Below are positions 1 through 6,989 of a stretch of DNA of 8,018 nt, in pieces. Each line of letters begins with the position of its first letter. Position 1 is the stretch's first letter. The position numbers were made by a program, and so were the translations under genes. The notes beneath the pieces were generated by a model. That model was not told the DNA's origin. It worked only from the letters and a program-made list of their open reading frames with translations, and did not search any database. The stretch is from an uncultured Eubacteriales bacterium. GTDB taxonomy: Bacteria; Bacillota; Clostridia; Christensenellales; Aristaeellaceae. The stretch covers positions 1-8,018 of the forward strand of contig CACZOT010000289.1 of the NCBI GenBank assembly GCA_902782795.1. The letters run 5' to 3'.

Positions 1-164
1 GCGCCGGCGAAGGGTTCCCATACCATATCGTCAACCAGACCGTGGCGGAGGCCGTTCGGCAGGTCCGCACGGTGATCGAGGCGGAGCACCTGCGCTGCCG
101 CGATAACGAAACGCTGGAAAAACTCTACCGTGAATTTGAGGAGGCGCATTCCCATGATGACTAA
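1..164 (+). CDS. gmk: Guanylate kinase, C-terminal fragment
   Basis: This is the last 53 codons of a gene entering from the left edge, read from position 3 and ending in TAA at 162-164. The reading PYHIVNQTVAEAVRQVRTVI followed by EAEHLR fits the guanylate kinase C-terminus, where a DYVVxND-like strand leads into a helix and an IxxE motif. The family phosphorylates GMP to GDP using ATP in the cytoplasm. The P-loop and GMP-binding parts lie outside the window, so the call rests on this tail and on the neighbour rpoZ, which follows gmk in most Firmicutes. The gene overlaps rpoZ by 11 bp, and its last codons contain the rpoZ ribosome binding site. The charged tail REFEEAHSHDD is unremarkable. 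Confidence 0.86.
   Translation, partial: AGEGFPYHIVNQTVAEAVRQVRTVIEAEHLRCRDNETLEKLYREFEEAHSHDD
138..144 (+). promoter_or_regulatory. Ribosome binding site of rpoZ, inside gmk
   Basis: GAGGAGG lies 9 nt before the ATG at 154. It decides the rpoZ start: the in-frame GTG at 130 lies upstream of this site and would add eight residues (MNLRRRIP) unlike the family. The site is within the gmk reading frame, so rpoZ translation is probably coupled to gmk. Confidence 0.85.
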
Positions 165-366
165 CCCGCCCATCGGACAGCTGCTCAAGAAGGTGGACTG
201 CCGCTACACCCTGGCCGTGGAGGCTTCCCGCCGCGCCCGCGAGATCATCGGCGGCGCCGAGCCCCTGGTCGACACCAAGGAGACCAAGCCTCTGGCCATC
301 GCCATCGAGGAGATCGACCAGGGCCTGATCACCTATTCCCGCGACGAGCTCGCCGCGGAGGAATAA
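154..366 (+). CDS. rpoZ: DNA-directed RNA polymerase omega subunit
   Basis: The product is 70 residues, a usual length for Firmicutes omega. It binds the beta-prime subunit and helps RNA polymerase assembly and stability. Family hallmarks are visible: an N-terminal PPIGQLLKKVDCRYTLAVEA stretch, then RRAREI (the conserved RAR segment of the helix that contacts beta-prime), KPLAIAIEEID, and a GLI segment near the end. The start is set by the GAGGAGG at 138-144. A second ATG immediately follows at 157 and cannot be excluded; the two differ by one residue. The gene overlaps gmk by 11 bp and is followed after 3 bp by coaBC, as in Bacillus. The last codons contain GGAGGA, which serves as the coaBC ribosome binding site. 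Confidence 0.95.
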   Translation: MMTNPPIGQLLKKVDCRYTLAVEASRRAREIIGGAEPLVDTKETKPLAIAIEEIDQGLITYSRDELAAEE

Positions 367-369
367 GTC

Positions 370-1569
370 ATGCCCGGCGCGAAGATCGTCCTGGGCGTGA
401 GCGGCGGCATCGCGGCCTACAAGGCCGCGGAGATCTGCTCCCGCCTGGGCAAAGCGGGCCACAGCGTGCGTGTGGTCATGACGAAGAACGCCGCCGAGTT
501 CATCACCCCGCTGACTTTGGAGACGCTCAGCCATAACGCCGTCTCCCTGGAGGAGTTCAGCCACGCCTTTGAGATCGGTCACATCTCGCTCGCGAAATGG
601 GCCGATCTGTTTGCCGTGGCTCCGGCCACGGCCAATATCCTAGCCAAGATGGCCTGCGGCATCGCGGACGATCTCCTCTCCACGACTTTCCTCGCCGTGA
701 CCGCGCCTGTGCTCGTCGCCCCGGCCATGAACGCCAACATGTGGCGCAACCCGGCCACCCAGGCGAACATCGATACCCTGCGCGCGCGCGGCGTGCGTTT
801 CGTCGGGCCGGAGAGCGGCGCCCTCGCCTGCGGCGACGCGGATATCGGCCGCATGAGCGAGCCGGAGGCCATCGTCGCGGCTATCGAGGAGATCCTGCGC
901 CCCCGGCGCGATCTCGCGGGAAAACGCGTGCTCGTCACCGCTGGGCCCACCCACGAGCCGCTCGACCCGGTGCGCTTCATCGGCAACCGCTCCTCCGGGC
1001 GCATGGGCTACGCCCTCGCCGAGGCCGCCGCCGATCGCGGAGCGGAGGTGACGGTCGTTTCCGGGCCGGTGGCCATCCCCGCGCCCAGGGGCGCGCGCGC
1101 TGTGCCCGTCACGACCACGATGGAGATGTACGAGGCCGTCCTGCGCGAGGCGGAGGGGGCCGATTGCGTCGTCCAGGCCGCCGCGCCAGCGGATTTCCGC
1201 GCGGAAGCGGTGGCGGCGAGCAAGATCAAGCGCACGGGCGAGGAGCTCTCGGTGCGCCTCGTCCCCAACCCGGATATCGCCGCGGAGCTGGGCCGCCGCA
1301 AGAGGCCCGGCCAGGTGCTCGTCGCCTTTGCGGCCGAGACGGACGAGGCCGTCGCCAACGCGCGCGGCAAGCTCGTGAAGAAGAACGCCGATTTCGTCGT
1401 CTGCAACGACGTCACCAAGCCCGGCGCGGGCTTCGACGTGGAGACGAACATCATCACCATCGTCTCGCCAGAGGGGGAGGAGTCCTTCCCGCTCATGTCC
1501 AAGCGCGAGGCGGCGGAACGCATCTTGGACCGCGCCGCGGCCCTGCTCGCCTCCGGAGAGACGAAATGA
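370..1569 (+). CDS. coaBC: Bifunctional phosphopantothenoylcysteine decarboxylase / phosphopantothenate--cysteine ligase
   Basis: This 399-residue fused enzyme carries out two steps of coenzyme A synthesis: CTP-dependent joining of cysteine to 4'-phosphopantothenate (CoaB, C-terminal half) and FMN-dependent decarboxylation to 4'-phosphopantetheine (CoaC, N-terminal half). The CoaC half shows the flavin-binding GVSGGIAAYK at 9-18, the catalytic His71 in GHISLAKWADL, the PAMNANMW substrate motif around 118-125, and the Cys154 clamp in ALACGDADIGRM. The CoaB half begins near 184 with GKRVLVTAGPT, then EPLDPVRFIGNRSSGRMG (Asn206 in the position of the intermediate-handling Asn), the basic KIKR at 285-288, NPDIAAEL at 300-307 and FAAETDE at 320-326. 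Length and domain order are normal. The start ATG has GGAGGA 7 nt upstream, inside the end of rpoZ. The stop overlaps the priA start in ATGA. Confidence 0.98.
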   Translation: MPGAKIVLGVSGGIAAYKAAEICSRLGKAGHSVRVVMTKNAAEFITPLTLETLSHNAVSLEEFSHAFEIGHISLAKWADLFAVAPATANILAKMACGIADDLLSTTFLAVTAPVLVAPAMNANMWRNPATQANIDTLRARGVRFVGPESGALACGDADIGRMSEPEAIVAAIEEILRPRRDLAGKRVLVTAGPTHEPLDPVRFIGNRSSGRMGYALAEAAADRGAEVTVVSGPVAIPAPRGARAVPVTTTMEMYEAVLREAEGADCVVQAAAPADFRAEAVAASKIKRTGEELSVRLVPNPDIAAELGRRKRPGQVLVAFAAETDEAVANARGKLVKKNADFVVCNDVTKPGAGFDVETNIITIVSPEGEESFPLMSKREAAERILDRAAALLASGETK

Positions 1570-3821
1570 GCCGGTACTGCCAGGTCATCATCGATATCAC
1601 CGCCGAGCAGGTGGACCGGCTCTTTACCTACCGCGTGCCGGATGGGCTGGAGCTCACGATCGGCCAGCGGGTCATCGTGCCCTTCGGGCCGATGAAGCGG
1701 GAGGGGTACGTCCTGAGCCTCTCGGAGGAGACGGACGTCTCGGAGGAGAAGCTGCGCGACGTCCTGCGCGCCGCGGAGGACTACCCGGCCATCCTGCCGG
1801 AGATGGTCCGCCTCGCCGGGTGGATGACGAAAAAGTACCGCTGCGGCTGGGCCGAGGCCCTGCGGCTGATGATCCCCGCAGAGATGCGCGGCGGGCGCAT
1901 ATCGGAAAAGAAGATCGCCACGGCGCGGCTCGTCCGCCCCATCACGGAGGAGGACAGGGCTGCGCTTTCCCGTGCCCCGAAGCAGCTGGCCGCGCTGGAG
2001 ATGCTCTCGGCCGGCCCGCTGCCAACGGCGGTGGTGAACGCCTCCCACCCCGGAGTGTGCCGCGTCCTCGCGGACAAGGGGCTGATCCGCATCGAGGAGG
2101 AGGAGACCCTTCGCCGCCCTTACCGCGCCATAGAGGAGGAGCGCGCCAAGGAGCCGCCCCTCACCGCGGAACAGAGCCGAGCCATGGAGATGCTCCTGGC
2201 CGCCATGGACGCGGGCGGCGCGGCCATGGAAGGCGGCCGGGGCCGCTTCCTTCTGCACGGCGTCACCGGCAGCGGCAAGACGGAGGTCTACATCCGCCTG
2301 ATCCGCGAGTGCTTCCGCCGGGGCAGGACGGCCATCGTCCTCGTGCCGGAGATCGCCCTCACCCCGCAGATGGTCAACTGGTTCCGCGCCCGCTTCGGCG
2401 ACGACGCGGCGGTGATCCACTCCCGCCTCTCCGCGGGAGAGCGCTGCGACGAATGGCGGCGCATCCGCCGCGGCGGTGCGCGCGTGGTCATCGGGGCCCG
2501 GTCGGCCATCTTCGCCCCGATCAGCGACCTGGGCGCCGTCATCATCGACGAGGAACACGAGCACACCTATCTCTCCGAACACCGCCCGCGCTACGACGCC
2601 CGCGAGGTCGCCCGCATGCGCGCGGAGGAGGCCGGGGCCGTGCTGCTGCTGGGCAGCGCCACGCCCTCCATCGCCAGCTACATGCGCTGCATGCCCGGCG
2701 TTAAACCACAGAACCGCTTCACGCTCATCGAGATGAACCACCGCGTCAACGGGCGCGACCTGCCCGCGGTGGAGATCGTCGATATGGCCAAGGAGTTCAG
2801 CAAGGGCAACACCTCCATCTTCAGCGCCAGGCTGCAGGCGGAATTGAAGAAGTGCGTCGCGGCGGGGCACCAGGCCATGCTGCTGATGAACCGGCGCGGG
2901 TACAACACCTTCGTTTCCTGCCGCAGCTGCGGCTACGTGGAAAAGTGCGACCAGTGCGACGTGGCCATGACCTACCACCAGGCGGAAAACTGCATGCGCT
3001 GCCACTACTGCGGCGCGGAGCACGCCCCGCCCAGGGTCTGCCCGGAGTGCGGCTCGAAATACATCCGCTACTTCGGCGCGGGCACGCAGAAGGTGGAAGA
3101 GGAGCTCCATAAGCTCCTGCCCGGCGTGCCGGTGGGCCGCATGGATATCGACACCACCCGCGAAAAGGACAGCCACGAGCGCATCCTTTCCGCCTTCCGC
3201 AAGGGCGAGACGCGCGTGCTCGTGGGCACGCAGATGATCGCCAAGGGGCTGGATTTCCCGAACGTGACGCTGGTCGGCGTGGTCGCCGCGGACATGACGC
3301 TGAACGTCCCCGATTACCGCAGCGCCGAGCGCGCCTTCCAGCTGCTCACCCAGGCGGCGGGCCGCGCCGGCCGCGCCAGGGAGACGGGCATCGTCATCGT
3401 CCAGACCTATGAGCCGGACCATTACGCCATCCGCCTCGCCGCCCTGCAGGATTACCGCGCCTTCTACCACCTGGAGGCGGATTACCGCCGCAAGGGCCTC
3501 TACCCGCCCTTCACGGTGCTGGCGCGGCTGCTGGCCACCGGGCGGGACGAGGACAAGGCCCGCGAGGCCGCCGAGCGCATGGAAAAGGCGCTGCGCGAAT
3601 GGCTCGAGGCGAACGCCGCCATCGAGCACGACGTCATCAAGATCCACACGCGCCCGGCCCCCATGAAGCGCCTGCGCGGGGAATACCGCTATCAGGTGTT
3701 CGTAAAGATGTTCTCCAAGGGCGCTTCCGACGAGATCCTCACGGAAATGGAACAGATCGCCGAGGAGAGCGTCCCCGGCGTGCGGATCGACCTGGAGGTC
3801 AATCCGGTCAATCTGATGTAA
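1566..3821 (+). CDS. priA: Primosomal replication restart helicase PriA
   Basis: The product is 751 residues. PriA recognises stalled forks and D-loops, unwinds DNA 3' to 5' and reloads the replicative helicase. Regions in order: an N-terminal 3'-end-binding domain (about 1-105, with TYRVPDGLELTIGQRVIVPF), a winged-helix region (about 110-195), helicase lobe 1 with Walker A GVTGSGKT (232-239), DEEH (328-331) and GSATPS (363-368), then lobe 2 with ATP-sensing QAAGRAGR (596-603), and a C-terminal domain (about 625-751). The zinc-binding insertion has all four Cys pairs: C452/C455, C461/C464, C479/C482 and C492/C495. An additional Cys476 lies just before the third pair. The ATG shares ATGA with the coaBC stop and has GGAGAG 5 nt upstream, pointing to translational coupling. 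Everything expected of an active helicase is present. Confidence 0.98.
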   Translation: MSRYCQVIIDITAEQVDRLFTYRVPDGLELTIGQRVIVPFGPMKREGYVLSLSEETDVSEEKLRDVLRAAEDYPAILPEMVRLAGWMTKKYRCGWAEALRLMIPAEMRGGRISEKKIATARLVRPITEEDRAALSRAPKQLAALEMLSAGPLPTAVVNASHPGVCRVLADKGLIRIEEEETLRRPYRAIEEERAKEPPLTAEQSRAMEMLLAAMDAGGAAMEGGRGRFLLHGVTGSGKTEVYIRLIRECFRRGRTAIVLVPEIALTPQMVNWFRARFGDDAAVIHSRLSAGERCDEWRRIRRGGARVVIGARSAIFAPISDLGAVIIDEEHEHTYLSEHRPRYDAREVARMRAEEAGAVLLLGSATPSIASYMRCMPGVKPQNRFTLIEMNHRVNGRDLPAVEIVDMAKEFSKGNTSIFSARLQAELKKCVAAGHQAMLLMNRRGYNTFVSCRSCGYVEKCDQCDVAMTYHQAENCMRCHYCGAEHAPPRVCPECGSKYIRYFGAGTQKVEEELHKLLPGVPVGRMDIDTTREKDSHERILSAFRKGETRVLVGTQMIAKGLDFPNVTLVGVVAADMTLNVPDYRSAERAFQLLTQAAGRAGRARETGIVIVQTYEPDHYAIRLAALQDYRAFYHLEADYRRKGLYPPFTVLARLLATGRDEDKAREAAERMEKALREWLEANAAIEHDVIKIHTRPAPMKRLRGEYRYQVFVKMFSKGASDEILTEMEQIAEESVPGVRIDLEVNPVNLM

Positions 3822-3828
3822 AGCATAC

Positions 3829-3834
3829 AGGAGG
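3829..3834 (+). promoter_or_regulatory. Ribosome binding site of def
   Basis: A canonical AGGAGG lies 8 nt before the def ATG in the 21-bp priA-def gap, the only gap in the window longer than 4 bp. The gap is too short for a promoter of its own and has no hairpin, so def appears to be read from the shared transcript with independent strong initiation. Confidence 0.85.
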
Positions 3835-3842
3835 AAACCCCA

Positions 3843-4319
3843 ATGGCTGTACGAAATATCGTCAAGATGGGCGACGAGGTCCTGCGCAAGAAGTGTCGCC
3901 CGGTGGACAAGATCGAAAAGAGGCTGCACGTCCTTCTGGACGACATGGCGGATACCATGTACGCCGCGGACGGCGTGGGCCTGGCCGCGCCGCAGGTGGG
4001 CATCCTGCGCCGCGTGGTGGTCATCGACGTGGGCGACGGGCTTCTGGAGCTCATCAACCCGGAGATCGTCGGGACCGAGGGCGAGATCGTCGGCGTGGAG
4101 GGCTGCCTGAGCATCCCTGGCCGCCGCTGCACCGTCAAGCGGCCGGAGAAGGTCACCGTGCGCGCCAAGGACAGAAAGGGCCGCGAGTTCACGGTGGAGG
4201 GCACGGGCCTCCTGGCGCGCGCTCTCTGCCACGAGATCGACCACCTGGACGGCGTCCTCTACGTAGACAAGATGATCGAGGACGTCACCGAGAAGTACGA
4301 GACCGGCGAGGAGGGCTGA
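3843..4319 (+). CDS. def: Peptide deformylase
   Basis: The product is 158 residues. It removes the N-formyl group from the initiator methionine of new proteins at the ribosome exit. All three family motifs are present: GVGLAAPQVG (44-53), EGCLS (86-90) and HEIDH (130-134). The metal ligands are Cys88, His130 and His134, with Glu131 as the catalytic base. Motif 3 is preceded by Cys129 where Escherichia coli has Gln; as far as I recall this occurs in clostridial enzymes. The C-terminus (VTEKYETGEEG) is short and acidic, about ten residues shorter overall than the E. coli enzyme. The gene is immediately followed by fmt, which makes the formylated initiator that Def later deformylates, a widely conserved pairing. 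The start is supported by AGGAGG at 3829-3834. Confidence 0.98.
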   Translation: MAVRNIVKMGDEVLRKKCRPVDKIEKRLHVLLDDMADTMYAADGVGLAAPQVGILRRVVVIDVGDGLLELINPEIVGTEGEIVGVEGCLSIPGRRCTVKRPEKVTVRAKDRKGREFTVEGTGLLARALCHEIDHLDGVLYVDKMIEDVTEKYETGEEG

Positions 4320-4323
4320 ACCC

Positions 4324-5268
4324 ATGCGCATCGTCTTCATGGGCACGCCGGAGTTCGCCGTGCCCTCGCTGGAGGCGCTCGTCGCGGCGGGGTATGAGGT
4401 CGTCGGCGTCATCACCCAGCCGGACCGGCCCGTCGGCCGCGGCAAGAAGATCGAGGAGACCCCGGTGAAGAAGTGCGCGCTGGCCCACGGCATCCCCGTG
4501 TACCAGTTCGAGCGCCTGCGCAAGCGGGAGGGCCGCGAGTGCCTGGAGAGCCTCCGGCCGGATCTGTGCGTCACCGCCGCTTTCGGGCAGATCCTCTCCC
4601 AGAAGCTGCTGGATATCCCGCGCCTGGGCACGGTGAACGTGCACGCCTCGCTCCTGCCCAAATACCGGGGCAGCGCGCCGATCAACTGGTGCCTGTACTA
4701 CGGCGAGCAGGAAGCGGGCGTCACCACCATGCTCACCGATATCGGCCTGGATACGGGCGATATGCTCCTCAGGCGCAGCGTGCCCGTGGGGGAGATGGAG
4801 ACGGCGGGCGAGCTCACAGAGCGCCTTTCCCACGTGGGCGCGGAGCTGCTCATCGAGACGCTGCGCGCCATCGAGCGCGGCGATTGCCCGCGTGAAAAGC
4901 AGGACGAGGCCGTCGCCTCCTACCAGCCCATGCTGGAGAAGGAAATGGCCCGCGTCGATTGGACGCGCCCGGCGCGCGAGATCGCCAACGCCGTGCGCGC
5001 GTTCAACCCCTGGCCCGGCGCGTTCACCGCGCTCGGCGAGGGAACCATGAAGATCTGGCTGGCGAAGCCCGCGGAAAACGCGATCGGGGGCCGCCCCGGC
5101 GAGGTGCTCGTCTCCTCGGCGAAGCAGGGGCTCGTGGTCGCCTGCGGCGAAGGCGCGCTGGAGATCCTGGAAATGCAGGCCCCGAACGCCAAGCGCATGG
5201 CCGCGCGCGCGTATCTGGCGGGCAAAAGCATCCCTGTAGGGACGATCCTGGGCGGAGGCAACGAATGA
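4324..5268 (+). CDS. fmt: Methionyl-tRNA formyltransferase
   Basis: The product is 314 residues, the normal length. It transfers a formyl group from 10-formyltetrahydrofolate to initiator Met-tRNA. The N-terminal formyltransferase domain (about 1-190) begins with MRIVFMGTPEFAVPSLEAL and carries the catalytic triad: Asn105 and His107 in VNVHASLLPKYRGSAPINW, and Asp143 in DIGLDTGDML. The SLLPKYRG folate-site signature is at 109-116. A C-terminal OB-fold domain (about 207-314) includes AFNPWPGAFT, typical of Fmt. The start has AGGAGG at 4309-4314, 9 nt upstream, overlapping the end of def; the gap to def is 4 bp. The stop shares ATGA with rsmB. In many clostridia one or two other genes lie between fmt and rsmB; here there are none, as in Bacillus. 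Confidence 0.98.
   Translation: MRIVFMGTPEFAVPSLEALVAAGYEVVGVITQPDRPVGRGKKIEETPVKKCALAHGIPVYQFERLRKREGRECLESLRPDLCVTAAFGQILSQKLLDIPRLGTVNVHASLLPKYRGSAPINWCLYYGEQEAGVTTMLTDIGLDTGDMLLRRSVPVGEMETAGELTERLSHVGAELLIETLRAIERGDCPREKQDEAVASYQPMLEKEMARVDWTRPAREIANAVRAFNPWPGAFTALGEGTMKIWLAKPAENAIGGRPGEVLVSSAKQGLVVACGEGALEILEMQAPNAKRMAARAYLAGKSIPVGTILGGGNE
5254..5258 (+). promoter_or_regulatory. Ribosome binding site supporting the long rsmB start
   Basis: GGAGG lies 6 nt before the ATG at 5265, whose ATGA overlaps the fmt stop. Site and overlap together support the start that includes the repeat-bearing extension rather than an internal start such as 5298 or 5670. Confidence 0.75.
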
Positions 5269-6989
5269 GCGAGAAGAGACCGGAGACCCCGACGCGCATG
5301 GAGAATACGAACAATAGCGAGCGCCGCTACGGAAAGCCCGCGGACGGCGAACGCCGCTACGGCAAGCCCGCGGACGGCGAACGCCGCTACGGTCGCCCCG
5401 CCGACGGCGAGCGCCGATACGGCCGCCCCGCAGATGGCGAACGCCGCTACGGCAAGCCGGCGGACGGCGAGCGCCGCTACGGCCGCCCCGCAGATGGCGA
5501 ACGCCGCTACGGCAAGCCCGCGGACGGCGAGCGTCGCTATGGCCGCCCCGCCGACGGCGAGGGAGGGGATCTGCCCCGCGCGCAGCGTCCCCATGAGGAC
5601 CGCCGCCGCTTCCGCAACAAGCCCACCGGGCGCGTAAAGCCCGTCGCGCAGCGCGAGGACGTGGCCCGCATGCTGGCCCTCCTGGCTCTGCAGGACGTCT
5701 TCCGCGAGGACGCCTACGCCTCCCTGGCGCTCAACAAGCGCCTCCGGGAGAGCCGCGCCAGCGTGGAGGACAAGCGCCTGGCCACCTTCATCTTTTACGC
5801 GGCGGTGGAGAACCGCTACTGCATCTCCTATATCCTCTCGCAGTTCGCCCAGCGTACGCCGGAGCCGCTCACCGAGGATATCCTCCACATCGCCATCGCG
5901 CAGCTGCTGTTCATGGACCGCGTGCCGGAGCACGCCGCCGTGGACGAGGCCGTCAAGCAGTGCAAGCGCCTGGACCGCGCCGAACAGGCGGGGTTCGTCA
6001 ACGGCGTTTTGCGCACGCTCCTGCGCGCCAAGGAGGCGGGGGAGATCCGCATGCCGGATGGCTCCATGCCACCGGTGAGGCGCATGTCCACCTTGTACAG
6101 CGTGCCCGAGCCGCTCGTTTCCCGGCTGGTCGCCGCGTACGGCGAGGAGTTCGCCGAGGCCATGCTCGCCTACAAGCCCGACGAGCGCGTGGAGACCGTG
6201 CGCGGCAACATGCTGCGCATGGACGCGGAAGCCTTCCGCGAATACGCCGGCAAGAAAAACTGGAACTGGAAACAAGGGCCGCTGCCGGAGACGCTGCTCG
6301 TGCAGGGCGCGGGCGATCTCGCGGGAGATCCGGATTTCCGCGCCGGGCTCTACAGCTTGCAGGGCGCGGGGTCCATCCTCGCGGCGCGCGCCGTGGAGGC
6401 GAAGACAGGCATGAATATCCTGGACGCCTGCGCCGCCCCCGGCGGAAAGACCTGCTACATTGCCGAGATGATGCGCGGCACCGGGCGCGTCCAGGCCTGG
6501 GACGTGCACGAGCATCGCGTGGAGCTCATCCGCGCCGCCGCCAAGCGCCTGGGGCTGGATAACGTCCGCCCCGCCGTGCGCGACGCCGCGGTCTTCCGGC
6601 CGGATCTCGAAGGGGCCATGGACGCCGTGCTCGTGGACGCGCCCTGCTCGGGTCTCGGCGTGATGATCAACAAGCCGGACGTGAAATACCGCTATAAGGA
6701 TGAAAGCGTCGCCGAGCTGACCTCCCTGCAGGCGAAGATCCTCCACGCCTGCGCGCGCTACGTGCGGCCCGGCGGGCTGCTCGTCTATTCCACCTGCACC
6801 GTTCTCCCTGAGGAGAACCGCGAGCAGGTCGCCCATTTCCTCAAGACGCACGGAGATTTCGCCCTGGACGACGATCCCTCCTTCCTGCCCGAGGCGCTGC
6901 GCGAGCGCTGGGAGGGCGGCATGATCCAGCTGCAGGCGCACCGCGACGGCACGGAGGGCTTCTTCATCGCCCGCATGAGGCGCGTATGA
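5265..6989 (+). CDS. rsmB: 16S rRNA (cytosine-C5) methyltransferase RsmB with repeat-bearing N-terminal extension
   Basis: The product is 574 residues. The family (also Sun/Fmu) methylates C5 of C967 in 16S rRNA (E. coli numbering) using S-adenosylmethionine. Residues 1-18 are polar; 19-98 are eight copies of a 10-residue unit; 99-130 are a basic linker (RRRFRNKPTGRVKPVAQR). The usual protein starts near 131 with a NusB-like RNA-binding domain (ARMLALLALQDVF onward, to about 270), followed by the methyltransferase: SAM-binding LDACAAPGGKT (386-396), DAPCSGLGV with Cys461 (product-release Cys), and YSTCT with Cys511 (catalytic nucleophile), ending in DGTEGFFIARM. Known RsmB proteins are about 430-450 residues, so the first 130 are extra. 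The catalytic part is intact. The start has GGAGG 6 nt upstream and overlaps fmt by 4 bp. An internal ATG at 5670 could give a 439-residue form of ordinary length but would trim the first helix of the NusB domain. Confidence 0.96.
   Translation: MSEKRPETPTRMENTNNSERRYGKPADGERRYGKPADGERRYGRPADGERRYGRPADGERRYGKPADGERRYGRPADGERRYGKPADGERRYGRPADGEGGDLPRAQRPHEDRRRFRNKPTGRVKPVAQREDVARMLALLALQDVFREDAYASLALNKRLRESRASVEDKRLATFIFYAAVENRYCISYILSQFAQRTPEPLTEDILHIAIAQLLFMDRVPEHAAVDEAVKQCKRLDRAEQAGFVNGVLRTLLRAKEAGEIRMPDGSMPPVRRMSTLYSVPEPLVSRLVAAYGEEFAEAMLAYKPDERVETVRGNMLRMDAEAFREYAGKKNWNWKQGPLPETLLVQGAGDLAGDPDFRAGLYSLQGAGSILAARAVEAKTGMNILDACAAPGGKTCYIAEMMRGTGRVQAWDVHEHRVELIRAAAKRLGLDNVRPAVRDAAVFRPDLEGAMDAVLVDAPCSGLGVMINKPDVKYRYKDESVAELTSLQAKILHACARYVRPGGLLVYSTCTVLPEENREQVAHFLKTHGDFALDDDPSFLPEALRERWEGGMIQLQAHRDGTEGFFIARMRRV
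5319..5558 (+). repeat. Eight tandem 30-bp repeats encoding ERRYG[K/R]PADG
   Basis: Eight uninterrupted 30-bp units begin at 5319, 5349, 5379, 5409, 5439, 5469, 5499 and 5529, all in the rsmB frame. Units 1, 2, 5 and 7 encode Lys (AAG) at position 6; units 3, 4, 6 and 8 encode Arg (CGC). All other differences are third-position synonymous changes (GAG/GAA, CGC/CGT/CGA, TAC/TAT, GGC/GGA/GGT, CCC/CCG, GCG/GCC/GCA, GAC/GAT). Units 2 and 7 are identical, and the pair 4-5 matches the pair 6-7 at 58 of 60 bases. Each unit has three basic and two acidic residues, one Tyr, two Gly and one Pro. This predicts a disordered, mildly basic tail. There is no stop or frame shift, and no flanking spacer structure. 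Confidence 0.98.

Noticed and set aside
781..790. Alternating CGCGCGCGCG run (a similar one at 1091-1100) as a possible Z-DNA or regulatory site
   Set aside because: Short alternating CG runs are expected by chance in coding DNA of this composition, and they encode ordinary residues of coaBC.
597..1565. Open + frame upstream of priA in frame with it, suggesting a longer PriA of over 1000 residues
   Set aside because: The upstream part lies out of frame inside coaBC and has an Arg/Gly/Ala/Pro-rich shadow composition. PriA homology begins at the ATG at 1566, which has its own ribosome binding site.
2991..2993. Extra Cys476 near the PriA zinc sites
   Set aside because: The four expected Cys pairs are complete, so the additional Cys does not alter the assignment and is probably neutral.
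3822..3842. Possible promoter or terminator between priA and def
   Set aside because: The gap is 21 bp, has no inverted repeat or T-run, and holds only the def ribosome binding site.
4227..4229. Cys129 in place of Gln before the peptide deformylase HEIDH motif
   Set aside because: The residue is not a metal ligand, all catalytic residues are present, and this variant is, to my recollection, seen in other clostridial deformylases.
1008..4685. A 1225-codon open frame on the minus strand, opposite coaBC, priA, def and the start of fmt
   Set aside because: Its translation is rich in His, Ala, Asp, Leu, Arg and Val with no recognisable domain, and it runs opposite well-supported genes. In GC-rich DNA with strong third-position G/C bias, stop codons become rare in one antisense frame. 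It is a compositional shadow, not an overprinted gene.
5319..5558. CRISPR array
   Set aside because: The units are directly contiguous with no unique spacers, and they lie in frame inside a coding gene.
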